Made by a program: the position numbers and the translations under genes. The notes beneath the pieces were generated by a model. That model searched no databases. It worked only from the letters and a program-made list of their open reading frames with translations, and was not told the DNA's origin. From Actinomycetota bacterium (lineage in GTDB: Bacteria; Actinomycetota; Actinomycetes; S36-B12): a stretch of 48,163 nucleotides of DNA. Shown here piece after piece: positions 1 to 7,126 of the stretch; the first letter of the stretch is position 1; the number at the start of each line of letters is the position of its first letter. Location of the stretch: NCBI GenBank assembly GCA_009699015.1, contig WLOY01000008.1, positions 1 to 48,163 on the forward strand, given 5' to 3'.

Positions 1-31
1 GAAGAAGAGCAGGGGGTCGGTCTCCCGACAT
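1..31 (-). CDS. possible 5' end of an unidentified gene (truncated by window edge)
   Basis: A reverse-strand ATG at 31-29 opens a frame that runs off the left edge; only about ten codons are visible (MSGDRPPALL). An AGGA sequence lies about 10 nt upstream of the ATG and could act as ribosome binding site. Too little is present to identify a family, and it may not be a gene. Confidence 0.25.
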   Translation of the reverse strand, partial: MSGDRPPALL

Positions 32-194
32 GATCCGTGGTCCTGCCAAAACCAGCGAACGTCGCTGGGCACCTGTGCGAGTGGTTGTTGGGGCATGGCT
101 CGAAGGTACGAGCCCAGCGAGCGCCGCCACACGGCCATTGGTCCCTAGTTCGTCGGACGTATGTCCCGAGTATCGGCCGCGGAATCGGTGGCCT

Positions 195-563
195 TCAGCC
201 CTGCGCATCGCCAGCGGGAAGAGAGGCCCGAAGTGCATCCATGTCGACATCGCGCACGGCCTGGACCAGATTGGCGAGGTTTGCCTCGGGAAGTGCACCG
301 GCCTGGGAGTAGACGACGATGCCATCGCGTATGGCCATGAGGGTCGGAATGGAGGAAATTCCGGCGGCGCTAGCGAGGCCCTGCTCGGCCTCCGTGTCGA
401 TCTTCGCGAAGACGATATCGGGGTGCTGCGCGGACACCTTCTCGAACACCGGGCCGAATGTTCTGCAGGGCCCGCACCAGGCCGCCCAGAAGTCGACGAA
501 GACGATCGGGCTCGCAGCGACGGTCTTGGCGAAGGTTTCCTCGGTGACATTCACAATGGCCAT
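195..563 (-). CDS. trxA: thioredoxin
   Basis: A 122-residue thioredoxin-fold protein, a cytoplasmic dithiol reductant for disulfide exchange. The sequence shows the canonical WCGPCR active site at about residues 29-34, a preceding VDFWAAW strand, and the SIPT segment carrying the cis-proline. It is slightly longer than the roughly 105-residue textbook form, with a short Ala/Asp-rich C-terminal tail. The start is ATG at 563. No Shine-Dalgarno sequence precedes it, but a TACGGT box ends 6 nt upstream, so the mRNA is probably leaderless. It stands alone; the trxB partner is not in the window. A thioredoxin-like relative with another redox role is possible, but the classic motif favours a true thioredoxin. 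Confidence 0.93.
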   Translation of the reverse strand: MAIVNVTEETFAKTVAASPIVFVDFWAAWCGPCRTFGPVFEKVSAQHPDIVFAKIDTEAEQGLASAAGISSIPTLMAIRDGIVVYSQAGALPEANLANLVQAVRDVDMDALRASLPAGDAQG

Positions 564-569
564 GGAAAT

Positions 570-575
570 ACCGTA
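570..575 (-). promoter_or_regulatory. -10 box of leaderless thioredoxin promoter
   Basis: TACGGT on the reverse strand, 6 nt before the ATG, would place the transcription start at the A of the start codon. No SD sequence is present. Confidence 0.5.
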
Positions 576-618
576 AGGGCTGTCGGGGTCCTATGCGGTA
601 TCCGCAGGGGATGCCCCC

Positions 619-829
619 GTCGTTTCGTCCAGAATCCGGCGCAACTAGCCGGAATCCTGGTCATTCGAGCCCGATCGGGGTCATCTCATCCGGAGCCCGC
701 AACGCCCCCGCTCCGCCCAGGATGACGTCGCGATGCAGCCACCCGCGACGAGGCCGGGATGAGATCGCCAGATTCATGGCCAAATGACGGGAAACCTGGC
801 CAGTTCAGCCGGATGCCGGACGAAACGAC
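619..829. repeat. palindromic 20-bp-phased repeat element, copy 1
   Basis: A forward arm (619-687) and an inverted arm (about 760-829) are built from degenerate 20-bp units around GTCRTTTCGTCCAGAATCCG. The forward arm starting at 619 and the reverse complement of 778-829 agree at roughly three quarters of positions, including the perfect 12-mer GTCGTTTCGTCC and the ATCCGGC core. No protein-coding gene is convincing here. Together with the G-rich repeats it fills the gap between trxA and the DUF3039 gene. A related, better-conserved copy lies at 6741-7104. Confidence 0.7.
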
Positions 830-938
830 TGGGGGGGTGGAGGTGGGGTTTGGACGAAACGACTGGGGGGGGTGGAGGTGGGGTTTGGACGAAACGACTG
901 GGGGGGTGGAGGTGGGGTTTGGACGAAACGACGGGGGT
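818..938. repeat. 34-35 bp G-rich direct repeats
   Basis: Three near-perfect copies (818-851, 852-886, 887-920) and a partial fourth (921-938) share the unit start GGACGAAACGACTG followed by a G-run and GGTGGAGGTGGGGTTT. The second copy has one extra G in the homopolymer. Each unit reuses the terminal GGACGAAACGAC of the adjoining palindromic element, so the end of that element appears to have been amplified. The G-runs could form G-quadruplexes on the + strand. Confidence 0.85.
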
Positions 939-1011
939 GGTGGGGTGACGGAGTGGGGGATGACGTAGGCGGCGGGATCGCGGTCTTGGACGCGGGCGGC
1001 TGCTGGGGAAT

Positions 1012-1017
1012 TAGAAT
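1012..1017 (+). promoter_or_regulatory. -10 box of leaderless DUF3039 promoter
   Basis: TAGAAT lies 7 nt before the ATG at 1025. A TTGGAC at 986-991 could be a -35, although the 20-bp spacing is long. Confidence 0.5.
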
Positions 1018-1024
1018 CAGGTGC

Positions 1025-1318
1025 ATGAGGCGATCAGTGACCCTGGCCAGCACACCGCTCGAATCCCCCGGGCTCTCCGGTGGAACCCTGCTCGAGGAGC
1101 GGTTGGAGTCCACCGACGAGGGCGACCACGAGCGATTCGCGCACTATGTCGAGAAGAACAAGATCGTCGAGAGCGCCGTCACCGGAACCCCCGTGAAAGC
1201 CCTGTGCGGCAAGGTGTGGATACCCAACCGCGATCCTTCCAAGTTCCCGATCTGCCCCGACTGCGACAACATCCACAAGGGCCTGCCCCGGGGCGGGGAC
1301 TCGGGGAAGGACTCCTGA
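1025..1318 (+). CDS. DUF3039 family protein
   Basis: A 97-residue protein of the actinobacterial DUF3039 family, whose function is unknown. The conserved core is visible: EGDHERFAHYVEK, then a VESAVTG-PVKALCGKVW block and a C-terminal CPDC. The cysteines of ALCGK and CPDC look like a small metal-binding site (inference). An upstream in-frame ATG at 872 would add a low-complexity extension translated from the G-rich repeats and is rejected; ATG 1025 fits the family N-terminus and follows a TAGAAT box by 7 nt. The gene overlaps the start region of the MFS exporter, suggesting co-transcription and translational coupling. Confidence 0.88.
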   Translation: MRRSVTLASTPLESPGLSGGTLLEERLESTDEGDHERFAHYVEKNKIVESAVTGTPVKALCGKVWIPNRDPSKFPICPDCDNIHKGLPRGGDSGKDS

Positions 1319-2694
1319 CCCGAGCAGCCGACCCCGGTCTGGACTCGATCGAGCAACCCAGACTGCTCTCCGGCCAGTGGCGACCCCTGACGGTCGGCAT
1401 CCTCTCGGTCATGACACTCGCCGCATTCGAGGCGATGGCCACGGCGACCGCCATGCCGGTCGTCGCGCGTGAACTCGACGCCCTCAGCGGCTACACGTGG
1501 GCGTTCAATGCATTCATCGTCGCGTCGCTGCTCGCCATGGTGATTGCGGGCCTTCGGTGCGACGCTACAGGACCACGGGGGCCGATCATCGCGGGCATCG
1601 CCGCGTTCGCCGTGGGGTCCGTCGTGGCCGGGGCAGCGCCGTCGCTGCTCATCCTCATCGTTGGTCGAGCCGGGCAGGGCATTGGCAGCGGCGCGGTCAT
1701 CGTCGGCCTCTATGTCCTCATTGCTCGCGCCTATCCCGAGTCGTTGCGTCCCAAAGCATTCTCCGCACTTGCAGCCGCATGGGTGCTGCCCTCGCTCATC
1801 GGGCCCCTCGTCGCAGGCTGGCTCGCCGACTCCGTCAGCTGGCGACTCGTCTTTTGGGTCGTCCCGATCTTCGTGATCCCGCCGATGCTGCTCCTCCTGC
1901 CGCGCCTTGCAGAGCATCAGGGGGGCAGCCCGAACCCTCGTGCGAGGCAACGGGTCATCGCTGGCATCGTGGGGACAGTGGGCCTGCTGGCGATGCAGGA
2001 CGGCCTCGTCCGTGTTTCCGTCCTTGGCGGACTCGAGGCCGCCATCGGATTCGTCCTGATCCTCGGGGCAGGCCGGGTGCTGCTGCCTGCCGGATCCCTG
2101 ACATTCGCCAGAGGTCTTCCGACGACGGTGATGATGCGAGGGATCATCGCCGCCGGCTACTTCTCGGCCGAGGTGTTCTTGCCACTTGCCCTGGTTGAGA
2201 TGAAAGGCGTGAGCGTCACCTACGCGGGGTTTGCCCTCGCCTTGGGTGCAGCGAGCTGGGCGATCGGCTCGTTCGCGCAGAGCCGGCTCAGCGGCTCCAC
2301 GGACCGCTCGGTCGCTGTGCGCGTCGGGGCCCTCGTCGTGGCCGCCTCGATCCTCTGCCTGCCTCTGGTGCTCATCCCAAGTGTCCCCGCGTGGGCCGCG
2401 GCGGGATTCTGGGCACTCGGTGCCATGGGCATGGGACTGTCGATTCCGTCGATATCGGTTCAGACGATGAGGCTGTCTCCTGAAGCCGATCAGGGGATGA
2501 ACTCCTCCGCCCTCCAGATCGTTGATTCGGTGCTCGTCGTCATCGGTATCGCCCTGATCGGGACTGTGTATGCGCACGCGGTCGAGGGAGCGGGCGTGAC
2601 CGCTGCCACCTACTCGACGATGTGGGTCGCGGGAGCCGTTGTCGTCTCCCTTGCGGCACTTCTCGCCCCACGGATGAAGCCGGTCGCGGGGTAG
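1315..2694 (+). CDS. MFS transporter (drug/metabolite exporter type)
   Basis: A polytopic major facilitator protein with 12-14 predicted membrane helices. The substrate is unknown. TM1 carries the AFEAMATATAMPVVARELD segment typical of actinobacterial MFS exporters, and the loop after TM2 has a motif-A-like G-x3-D-x2-G-P-R. Start choice is unusual: no ATG, GTG or TTG lies in frame between 1219 and 1410, and ATG 1411 would delete TM1. A strong SD (GGGGAAGGA, 1303-1311) sits just before an in-frame CTG at 1315 that overlaps the DUF3039 stop (CTGA). I therefore place the start there, giving 459 residues. A GTG at 1216 without an SD is the alternative. Confidence 0.85.
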   Translation: MTRAADPGLDSIEQPRLLSGQWRPLTVGILSVMTLAAFEAMATATAMPVVARELDALSGYTWAFNAFIVASLLAMVIAGLRCDATGPRGPIIAGIAAFAVGSVVAGAAPSLLILIVGRAGQGIGSGAVIVGLYVLIARAYPESLRPKAFSALAAAWVLPSLIGPLVAGWLADSVSWRLVFWVVPIFVIPPMLLLLPRLAEHQGGSPNPRARQRVIAGIVGTVGLLAMQDGLVRVSVLGGLEAAIGFVLILGAGRVLLPAGSLTFARGLPTTVMMRGIIAAGYFSAEVFLPLALVEMKGVSVTYAGFALALGAASWAIGSFAQSRLSGSTDRSVAVRVGALVVAASILCLPLVLIPSVPAWAAAGFWALGAMGMGLSIPSISVQTMRLSPEADQGMNSSALQIVDSVLVVIGIALIGTVYAHAVEGAGVTAATYSTMWVAGAVVVSLAALLAPRMKPVAG

Positions 2695-2750
2695 GAGAGG
2701 ATGTTCATCGGATCCGGCAGCTCGCCGTGACCTGAAGAAGAGAGCGTGAG

Positions 2751-3668
2751 ATGACCCCAACGACTATGCGCCGTCGGGCAGCGGTCGGCATCGCAGCCGC
2801 GTCCGCAGCCCTCCTCCTCGCATCCTGTGCGCAGGAGTCCACCTCCACTGCCGCGTCCTCAGCGCCAGCCGCCGCTCCCGCATCCGCGGCGGCAAGCGAG
2901 GCTGCACCCGCCGATGAGTGTGCACCTGAGAACCTCACCACCGTCGACGCGGGCAAGCTCACCGTCGGCACCGACACGCCGGCCTACCCTCCGTATTTCG
3001 TTGATGATGACCCGAGCAATGGCAAGGGCTTCGAATCCGCAGTCGCATACGCGGTGGCGGCGGGGCTTGGTCTTGATGCGACCGACGTCGTGTGGCAGGT
3101 CGTGCCGTTCAACAGCTCGTACGCACCAGGCGACAAGGCATTTGACTTCGACATCAACCAGATCTCGATCACCCCGAAGCGGCAGAAGGCCGTCGACTTC
3201 TCAGATGGCTATTACACCGTCAACCAGGCGATCGTCGCCCTCAAGGGCTCGCCGATCGCGAAGGCGACAACCGTCGCCGAACTCAAGGGCGCGAAGCTCG
3301 GTGCGCAGGTCGGCACGACGAGCCTGGACTTCATCACCGACGTTGTCCAGCCGACCTCGGATGTTCAGGTCTTCAATGACACGAACGATGCGAAGAGCGC
3401 GATGCAGAACGAGCAGATCGACGGCCTCGTCGTCGACCTGCCGACCGCTTACTACGTGACGGCAGCCGAGATCGAGGACAGCGTCATCGTCGGTCAGTTC
3501 GAGGCGCAGCAGGGCGGAGAGCAATTCGGCCTGCTCTTCCAGAAGGGCAACCCGCTCGTCGGCTGCGTGAACAAGGTCCTCGCGGAGCTCACAGCCTCCG
3601 GTGAGCTCAAAGCCATTCAGGATGAGTGGCTGGCCGGCACGACGGCCCCGTACTTCACCGAGCAATAG
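2751..3668 (+). CDS. amino-acid ABC transporter substrate-binding lipoprotein
   Basis: A 305-residue solute-binding protein of the SBP_bac_3 family, which captures polar amino acids at the outer face of the membrane. The N-terminus is a lipoprotein signal: MRRR, a hydrophobic stretch and the lipobox LASC with the lipidated Cys at residue 26, followed by a disordered Ala/Ser/Pro linker. The mature domain begins around LTVGTDTPAYPPYF and contains the typical GFESAVAYAVA and KRQKAVDFSDGYY segments. ATG 2751 follows an AAGAAGAGAG purine run; ATG 2766 is an alternative that keeps the signal. It is the first gene of a binding protein-permease-ATPase operon. Substrate specificity cannot be read from the sequence. 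Confidence 0.92.
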   Translation: MTPTTMRRRAAVGIAAASAALLLASCAQESTSTAASSAPAAAPASAAASEAAPADECAPENLTTVDAGKLTVGTDTPAYPPYFVDDDPSNGKGFESAVAYAVAAGLGLDATDVVWQVVPFNSSYAPGDKAFDFDINQISITPKRQKAVDFSDGYYTVNQAIVALKGSPIAKATTVAELKGAKLGAQVGTTSLDFITDVVQPTSDVQVFNDTNDAKSAMQNEQIDGLVVDLPTAYYVTAAEIEDSVIVGQFEAQQGGEQFGLLFQKGNPLVGCVNKVLAELTASGELKAIQDEWLAGTTAPYFTEQ

Positions 3669-3694
3669 TTCAAACCTCGAGTCACCGCACGATC

Positions 3695-4564
3695 GTGAGC
3701 GGCCTTGCACCTGCGCCCGGTGAGGCAGTGGTCTACGTAGACCCTGCCCGCCGGGCGCGGGTGCGTGGCCGAGCACGGCGCGATGCCCTCGTCGGCATGG
3801 CGAGCCTGCTCGGGTTCGTTCTTGTCGTGAGCGTCATCGTGTCGAGCTCACCCGGCTGGGCCGCTGTTCAGGAGACGTTCTTCAACGGCCAAGAGTTCAT
3901 CTCCACATTCCCCGGTCTCCTGGATGCCTTCTGGCTGAATGTCCGGATCTTCCTCGTTGCCGAGCCGCTCATCCTCGTAATTGGCCTGCTCGTTGCGCTT
4001 GCCAGGACCCTGCAGTCGCCTATCTTCCTCCCCATTCGGGTGGTGGCGACCCTGTACGTCGACATCTTTCGCGGCGTCCCGACGATTCTTGTCATCTTCC
4101 TCCTCGGATTCGGGATCCCGGCACTTCGGCTGCAGGGGATGCCGAAGGATGCCGTGTTCTGGGGGACCGCTGCCCTCGTCCTGTCGTATGGCGCCTATGT
4201 CGCGGAGGTCTTCCGGGCTGGCATCGACTCGGTCCATCCGAGCCAGCGCATGGCAGCGCGATCCCTGGGCCTGTCGATGTTCCAAACGAATCGGCACGTG
4301 GTGCTTCCGCAGGCCGTACGCAATGTGGTGCCCCCATTGCTCAATGACTTCATCTCGCTGCAGAAGGACACGGCACTCGTCGCCGTCCTCGGCCCGATCG
4401 AGGTGCTGCGCCGTGCGCAGATCGACGCCTCGTCATCCTTTAACTACACGCCGTATGTTGGAGCGGCGCTTATCTTCATCGCGCTCACGATCCCGATGAC
4501 GAGGTTCGCCGACTGGATCCAGTCGCGATCCCGTGGTCGCCGTCGTGCGGGGGGTACCTCATGA
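3695..4564 (+). CDS. amino-acid ABC transporter permease
   Basis: An inner-membrane permease of the HisM/GlnP type (BPD_transp_1), about 289 residues from GTG 3695. It shows an N-terminal cytosolic segment, one isolated helix, then the five-helix core. The ATPase-contacting EAA loop is clear: ARSLGLSMFQTNRHVVLPQAVRNVVPP. It begins 26 nt after the binding-protein stop. The exact start is uncertain because the SD is weak; GTG 3728 is a shorter alternative. Its stop overlaps the ATPase start by 4 bp (ATGA). Only one permease is present, so it probably acts as a homodimer, or the tandem partner has been lost. Confidence 0.9.
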   Translation: MSGLAPAPGEAVVYVDPARRARVRGRARRDALVGMASLLGFVLVVSVIVSSSPGWAAVQETFFNGQEFISTFPGLLDAFWLNVRIFLVAEPLILVIGLLVALARTLQSPIFLPIRVVATLYVDIFRGVPTILVIFLLGFGIPALRLQGMPKDAVFWGTAALVLSYGAYVAEVFRAGIDSVHPSQRMAARSLGLSMFQTNRHVVLPQAVRNVVPPLLNDFISLQKDTALVAVLGPIEVLRRAQIDASSSFNYTPYVGAALIFIALTIPMTRFADWIQSRSRGRRRAGGTS

Positions 4565-5301
4565 CCTCGACGATCCTCGACGTGCGCGGGGTCTGGAAGT
4601 CCTTCGACGACCACCCGGTCCTGCGCGGCATCGACCTTGAAGTCGAGGCCCATCAGGCGGTCGTGCTCATTGGGGCCTCGGGATCCGGCAAGTCCACCCT
4701 GCTGCGCTGCATCAACGGGCTGGAGACCGTTGATGCCGGGGACGTCATCCTCGATGGGGATGTCGACGTCACGAGCTTCGACACCGACCTCGACATCGTT
4801 CGCCGGCGCATCGGCATCGTCTTCCAGTCGTACAACCTCTTCCCGCATATGACCGTCTTGGACAACATCGCGCTTGCCCCGTGCAAGGTGCTCGGGCGGG
4901 GCCGGGCTGAGAGCGCTGAGCAGGCGAAAGTGCTGCTCGCGAGATTCGGGCTCGAATCGAAGTCCGGCGAGTACCCCGACCGGCTCTCCGGCGGGCAGGC
5001 GCAACGGGTCGCGATCATCCGGGCCCTAGCGATGGAACCCGAGATCATGCTGTTCGACGAGATCACGTCGGCTCTCGATCCACTCCTCGTCGGGGAAGTT
5101 CTTGACGCCGTTCGCGAGCTCAAGGCGGGTGGACTCACCATCGTCATGGCAACCCACGAGATGACCTTCGCGCGAGATGTGGCCGACCAGGTCTGCTTCC
5201 TTCACGATGGTGTTGTCCTCGAACAGGGCCCGCCGGCACAGATCTTCGGTGAGCCGATGCAGCCACAGACCCAGCAGTTTCTTTCTCGGCTCCCGCACTA
5301 G
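4561..5301 (+). CDS. amino-acid ABC transporter ATP-binding protein
   Basis: A 246-residue ATPase of the polar amino-acid uptake (GlnQ/HisP) family that energises the preceding permease. Visible motifs are Walker A GASGSGKST (38-46), the Q-loop in VFQSYNLFPH, signature LSGGQAQRVAIIRAL, Walker B IMLFDE and the H-loop in ATHEMTFARDV. After Walker B the sequence reads EITSALDP where most relatives have EPTSALDP, a tolerated change. ATG 4561 overlaps the permease stop (ATGA), indicating translational coupling. Confidence 0.95.
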   Translation: MTSTILDVRGVWKSFDDHPVLRGIDLEVEAHQAVVLIGASGSGKSTLLRCINGLETVDAGDVILDGDVDVTSFDTDLDIVRRRIGIVFQSYNLFPHMTVLDNIALAPCKVLGRGRAESAEQAKVLLARFGLESKSGEYPDRLSGGQAQRVAIIRALAMEPEIMLFDEITSALDPLLVGEVLDAVRELKAGGLTIVMATHEMTFARDVADQVCFLHDGVVLEQGPPAQIFGEPMQPQTQQFLSRLPH

Positions 5302-5405
5302 CCTTGCGTCGACTCGCTGGAAACAGGTGTGTCGCGGGCGGCAATCTGCGGTTGCGCATCTAGAGTTTCGAATGTATCGGGGTGCTCCCTGCGCCCCTCT
5401 AAGCA

Positions 5406-5413
5406 TGGAGGAA
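5406..5413 (+). promoter_or_regulatory. strong ribosome binding site of the HdeD-like gene
   Basis: A near-perfect Shine-Dalgarno (TGGAGGAA) lies 4-5 nt before ATG 5418. It contrasts with the many SD-less leaderless genes in this window and fixes the start. Confidence 0.7.
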
Positions 5414-5417
5414 TTAC

Positions 5418-6017
5418 ATGGCATCGGTGAACGCCGGTCCTACGGAAGCACAGGCCGAAGCGGGCGCACTCGAGGCCCTCGGCCGCGCTTGGTGGCTCTT
5501 GCTCTTTTTCGGAGTCGTCAGCATCGTCGTCGGAATCTTCTGCGTCATGCAGCCGGTTGACGCAATCGAGACCCTCTCGTGGCTGTTTGCTGTCTGGTTG
5601 ATTGTCACGGGCATCTTCGAGATCGTCCGCGCGTTTGGGTCACAGATCTCCGGCGGCATGCGCGCCCTTCTCATCATCACCGGCGCGCTCTCGCTCATCT
5701 TGGGCTTTGTCGCGCTTCGCGACTTCTGGGAGCCGGGCCCGCCACTGCTCGCCGGCTGGATCCTTGCGATCTTCATCGGCATCTCGTTCCTGTTCCGGGG
5801 GTTCTCGATCCTGTTCCTCGGCATCGAGGGCAAGGGCCAGCCCGGTCGCGGCTGGAACATCTTCGCCGGCATTGTGATCATCATCGGCGGCATGTTCATC
5901 CTTACCGTCCCGGCCTCGGTCATCGCCCTTGCTTGGGTCGTTGGCATCTGGCTCATCGTCATGGGCATCTTCGAGATCATCTCGTCGTTCATGGTCCGCA
6001 AGGTTGCCACCGCCTGA
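5418..6017 (+). CDS. HdeD/DUF308 family membrane protein
   Basis: A 199-residue integral membrane protein with six hydrophobic helices in three similar hairpins. It matches the HdeD/DUF308 pattern, including repeated WLIVTGIFEI-type helices (around residues 56-66 and near the C-terminus). In enterobacteria HdeD is linked to acid resistance; in actinobacteria the role is not established. The start is fixed by the strong SD. It is monocistronic: a promoter-size gap precedes it and a clear terminator follows. Confidence 0.85.
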   Translation: MASVNAGPTEAQAEAGALEALGRAWWLLLFFGVVSIVVGIFCVMQPVDAIETLSWLFAVWLIVTGIFEIVRAFGSQISGGMRALLIITGALSLILGFVALRDFWEPGPPLLAGWILAIFIGISFLFRGFSILFLGIEGKGQPGRGWNIFAGIVIIIGGMFILTVPASVIALAWVVGIWLIVMGIFEIISSFMVRKVATA

Positions 6018-6038
6018 TATTTGGCGTCAGTTCTTCGA

Positions 6039-6078
6039 GGAGCCCGCGGCCTGAACACCGCGGGCTCCTTGTTTGTTG
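6039..6078 (+). terminator. intrinsic terminator after HdeD-like gene
   Basis: A perfect 11-bp stem (GGAGCCCGCGG at 6039-6049 with CCGCGGGCTCC at 6058-6068) and an 8-nt loop are followed by TTGTTTGTTG. This is the clearest Rho-independent terminator in the window. Confidence 0.85.
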
Positions 6079-6080
6079 AC

Positions 6081-6086
6081 TAGATT
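6081..6086 (+). promoter_or_regulatory. -10 box of leaderless IclR-family gene
   Basis: TAGATT lies 6 nt before ATG 6093, directly downstream of the terminator hairpin, so the -35 region overlaps the terminator's 3' arm. Confidence 0.45.
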
Positions 6087-6092
6087 GGATGC

Positions 6093-6740
6093 ATGGCAGC
6101 GGAAACCTCACAGACGCTCGACCGCGGGCTTCGGGTGCTCGAGGTCGTCTCCGAATCTGCTGACGGTCTCACGGTCACTGAGATCGCTCACACGCTCGGG
6201 ATCGGGCGAACCGTCGTCTACAGACTCGTCGTCACCCTCGAGCAGCACGCCTTCCTGAGGAGATCCGTTGATGGCCGGTGCCGACTAGGCCTCGCCGTCC
6301 TGACGCTGGGGCGGCAGGTTCAGCCCGTTGTTCGTGACATTGCACTCCCGGCTCTGAGACTGCTTGCCGACGCTGTCGGCGCGACCGCCCACCTCACGAT
6401 CGTCGATGGCACTGAAGCGCTGGCGGCGGTCGTGGTCGAGCCGACTCGGTCCGACGTCCACGTCGCGTATCGCATGGGAGCGCGCCACCCCCTCGAGTCT
6501 GGCGCCGGGGGACGAGCCATTCTCGCTGCGCGCACTGCGGCTGGCCGGGCACTGGACCCGCCCTGGATCATCGCCACGAGCGACGGCCAGCAGGGGGCAT
6601 ACGGGATCGCCGTTCCGGTGACAGGCGTTCCTGGCCTCGAGGCCAGCGTGGGCGTAGTGTCGATGCGCGAACTACCCGAGGCGGAAGTCGGACCGAGGGT
6701 CGCTCGGGCGGCCGGCGAGATCGCCAGAGCCCTCCGCTAA
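6093..6740 (+). CDS. IclR-family transcriptional regulator
   Basis: A 215-residue regulator with an N-terminal winged helix-turn-helix (TLDRGLRVLEVV to a GIGRTVVYRLV recognition helix, about residues 8-60) and a C-terminal IclR effector domain (RDIALPALRLLADAVGATAHL onward). At 215 residues it is shorter than the usual 250, mainly in the effector domain. Family members bind small carboxylates or aromatics and control nearby catabolic genes, but no obvious target is adjacent: the HdeD-like gene has its own terminator, and a repeat-filled gap follows. Confidence 0.88.
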   Translation: MAAETSQTLDRGLRVLEVVSESADGLTVTEIAHTLGIGRTVVYRLVVTLEQHAFLRRSVDGRCRLGLAVLTLGRQVQPVVRDIALPALRLLADAVGATAHLTIVDGTEALAAVVVEPTRSDVHVAYRMGARHPLESGAGGRAILAARTAAGRALDPPWIIATSDGQQGAYGIAVPVTGVPGLEASVGVVSMRELPEAEVGPRVARAAGEIARALR

Positions 6741-6920
6741 CCCAGCCCCCGGTCATTCAACCCAGCCTCCGGTCGTTCAACCCAGCCTCCGGTCGTTCAA
6801 CCCAGCCTCCGGTCGTTCAACCCAGCCCCCGGTCGTTTCGTCCAGCCTCCGGTCATTTCGTCCAGAATCCGGCTGAACTGACCGCACTCTTGGTCAGATG
6901 ACCGCATTCTTGGTCATTTC
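6741..6920. repeat. 20-bp tandem repeat array (forward arm of palindromic element, copy 2)
   Basis: Nine consecutive 20-bp units start right after the IclR stop codon. The first five are nearly identical (CCCAGCCTCCGGTCGTTCAA); later ones drift through TCCAGCCTCCGGTCATTTCG and TCCAGAATCCGGCTGAACTG to ACCGCATTCTTGGTCATTTC, keeping the 20-bp phase. There are no unique spacers, so this is not CRISPR. Confidence 0.9.
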
Positions 6921-7024
6921 GACCCGGCCGCCCGTCCGGACCGCGTCGCCGTCAGCCAGCAGCTCACCCACCCACCGTGCATGTGCCGGCTGCCACGGGA
7001 CGAGATGACCGCGCCTCGGCGATC

Positions 7025-7104
7025 TGGATGAAATGACCCGGATCCGGTGCAGATGACGAAGAATCCGGTCAGTTCAGCCGGATGCTGGACGAAATGACGG
7101 AGGG
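7025..7104. repeat. inverted arm of palindromic element, copy 2
   Basis: Four units in opposite orientation, again with a 20-bp period. The segment 7066-7098 is the reverse complement of 6852-6884 at 32 of 33 positions. The 104-nt stretch between the arms (6921-7024) carries no recognisable gene. This element fills the gap of nearly 400 bp between the IclR and carboxypeptidase genes. Confidence 0.9.
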
Positions 7105-7126
7105 GGCGGGATGTGACTGCCGAGGG

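Noticed and set aside
1144..2760. Long reverse-strand open frame (about 538 codons) opposite the MFS gene
   Set aside because: It is a high-GC antisense shadow: Arg/His/Asp/Gly-rich, no domain, no SD, and completely antisense to a clear transporter.
6741..6920. CRISPR array
   Set aside because: Units are contiguous 20-mers without unique spacers and degrade progressively; no cas genes are present.
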